Source: Methylococcales bacterium (GTDB taxonomy: Bacteria > Pseudomonadota > Gammaproteobacteria > Methylococcales > Methylomonadaceae). Taken from it: 53,655 nucleotides of DNA. The stretch covers positions 1-53,655 of the forward strand of contig JAGLDH010000135.1 of assembly GCA_023145835.1 (NCBI GenBank), read 5' to 3'. Shown piece by piece: positions 53,612-53,655 of the stretch. The notes under the pieces were generated by a model. It was not told the DNA's origin. It saw nothing but the letters and a program-made list of their open reading frames with translations, and did not search any database. Both the position numbers and the translations under genes were made by a program. How positions within the stretch are numbered: the stretch's first letter is position 1; every line of letters starts with the position of its first letter.

Positions 53612-53655
53612 GGAGAGCTGGCCGAGCGGTCGAAGGCGCACGCCTGGAAAGTGTG
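53612..53655 (+). tRNA. tRNA-Ser (anticodon GGA), cut by window end
   Basis: The first 44 nt of a class II tRNA are visible: acceptor 5' strand GGAGAGC, a Ser-type D-arm GGCCGAGCGGTCGAAGG, anticodon stem and loop with GGA. The variable arm, T-arm and 3' acceptor lie beyond the window. Confidence 0.93.

Overview
The window is a stretch of bacterial chromosome, almost certainly from a gammaproteobacterium. The housekeeping clusters have the gammaproteobacterial order: nadB divergent from rpoE-rseA-rseB-mucD, then lepA-lepB-DUF4845-rnc-era-recO-pdxJ. The DNA is visibly AT-rich. A four-gene ABC cassette of the type linked to PQQ-dependent alcohol oxidation, an OprC-like TonB receptor and two long palindromic intergenic elements would fit an aerobic methylotroph or methanotroph (Methylococcales-like). 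That placement is inference: no methane monooxygenase or methanol dehydrogenase gene is in the window. I found no rRNA, CRISPR array, prophage or complete insertion sequence.

Layout, 1-10 kb: a secreted GH114/TM1410-like lipoprotein, a large DUF748 (AsmA-like) envelope protein, a CAT-anticodon tRNA and ychF, all on the minus strand. A gene-poor stretch with a long palindrome (6177-6314) and a small coiled-coil ORF follows, then rlmG-dnaQ, a 160-bp MITE-like palindrome (9091-9250) and an unknown membrane protein. 10-17 kb: the PQQ-associated ABC cassette (binding protein, beta-propeller, ATPase, permease), a 521-aa protein of unknown role preceded by an octamer tandem repeat, a membrane-anchored acidic protein, and tRNA-Gly and tRNA-Cys separated by a strong terminator. 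17-22.8 kb (minus): a complete MlaE/MlaF/MCE/PqiC lipid-transport operon, then a di-iron oxygen-binding (ODP) protein beside a small soluble protein with a divergent chemoreceptor-like signalling hairpin, and a small unknown protein.

22.9-34.4 kb: lpd-DUF445-hydrolase, a MotY-like OmpA-family protein, a tiny DUF2892 gene missed by long-ORF calling, hemJ-TlpA-ClC (the ClC lacks the gating glutamate), a ketosamine kinase, a YaiI-like protein, a cytosolic 5'-nucleotidase, a HopJ-family protein and nadB. 34.5-44.4 kb: the envelope-stress sigma factor operon with mucD, then the lepA-pdxJ block. 44.5-53.6 kb: a sigma-54 activator without a sensor domain, a SafE/DsbD_2-type membrane protein, an OprC-like TonB receptor, pyrF, an AEC transporter, a CinA protein with a degenerate deamidase domain, uup, and a tRNA-Ser cut by the window end.

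How the parts may work together: several genes concern the envelope (DUF748, MCE operon, sigma-E operon, mucD, MotY-like protein, lepB). A second theme is oxygen and metal handling (ODP protein, HemJ, SafE-like protein, OprC-like receptor). The most interesting local combinations are the ODP/chemoreceptor-hairpin pair, the orphan PQQ-type ABC cassette and the copper-type receptor with a substituted metal site. All functional calls rest on reading motifs by eye; no database search was possible.
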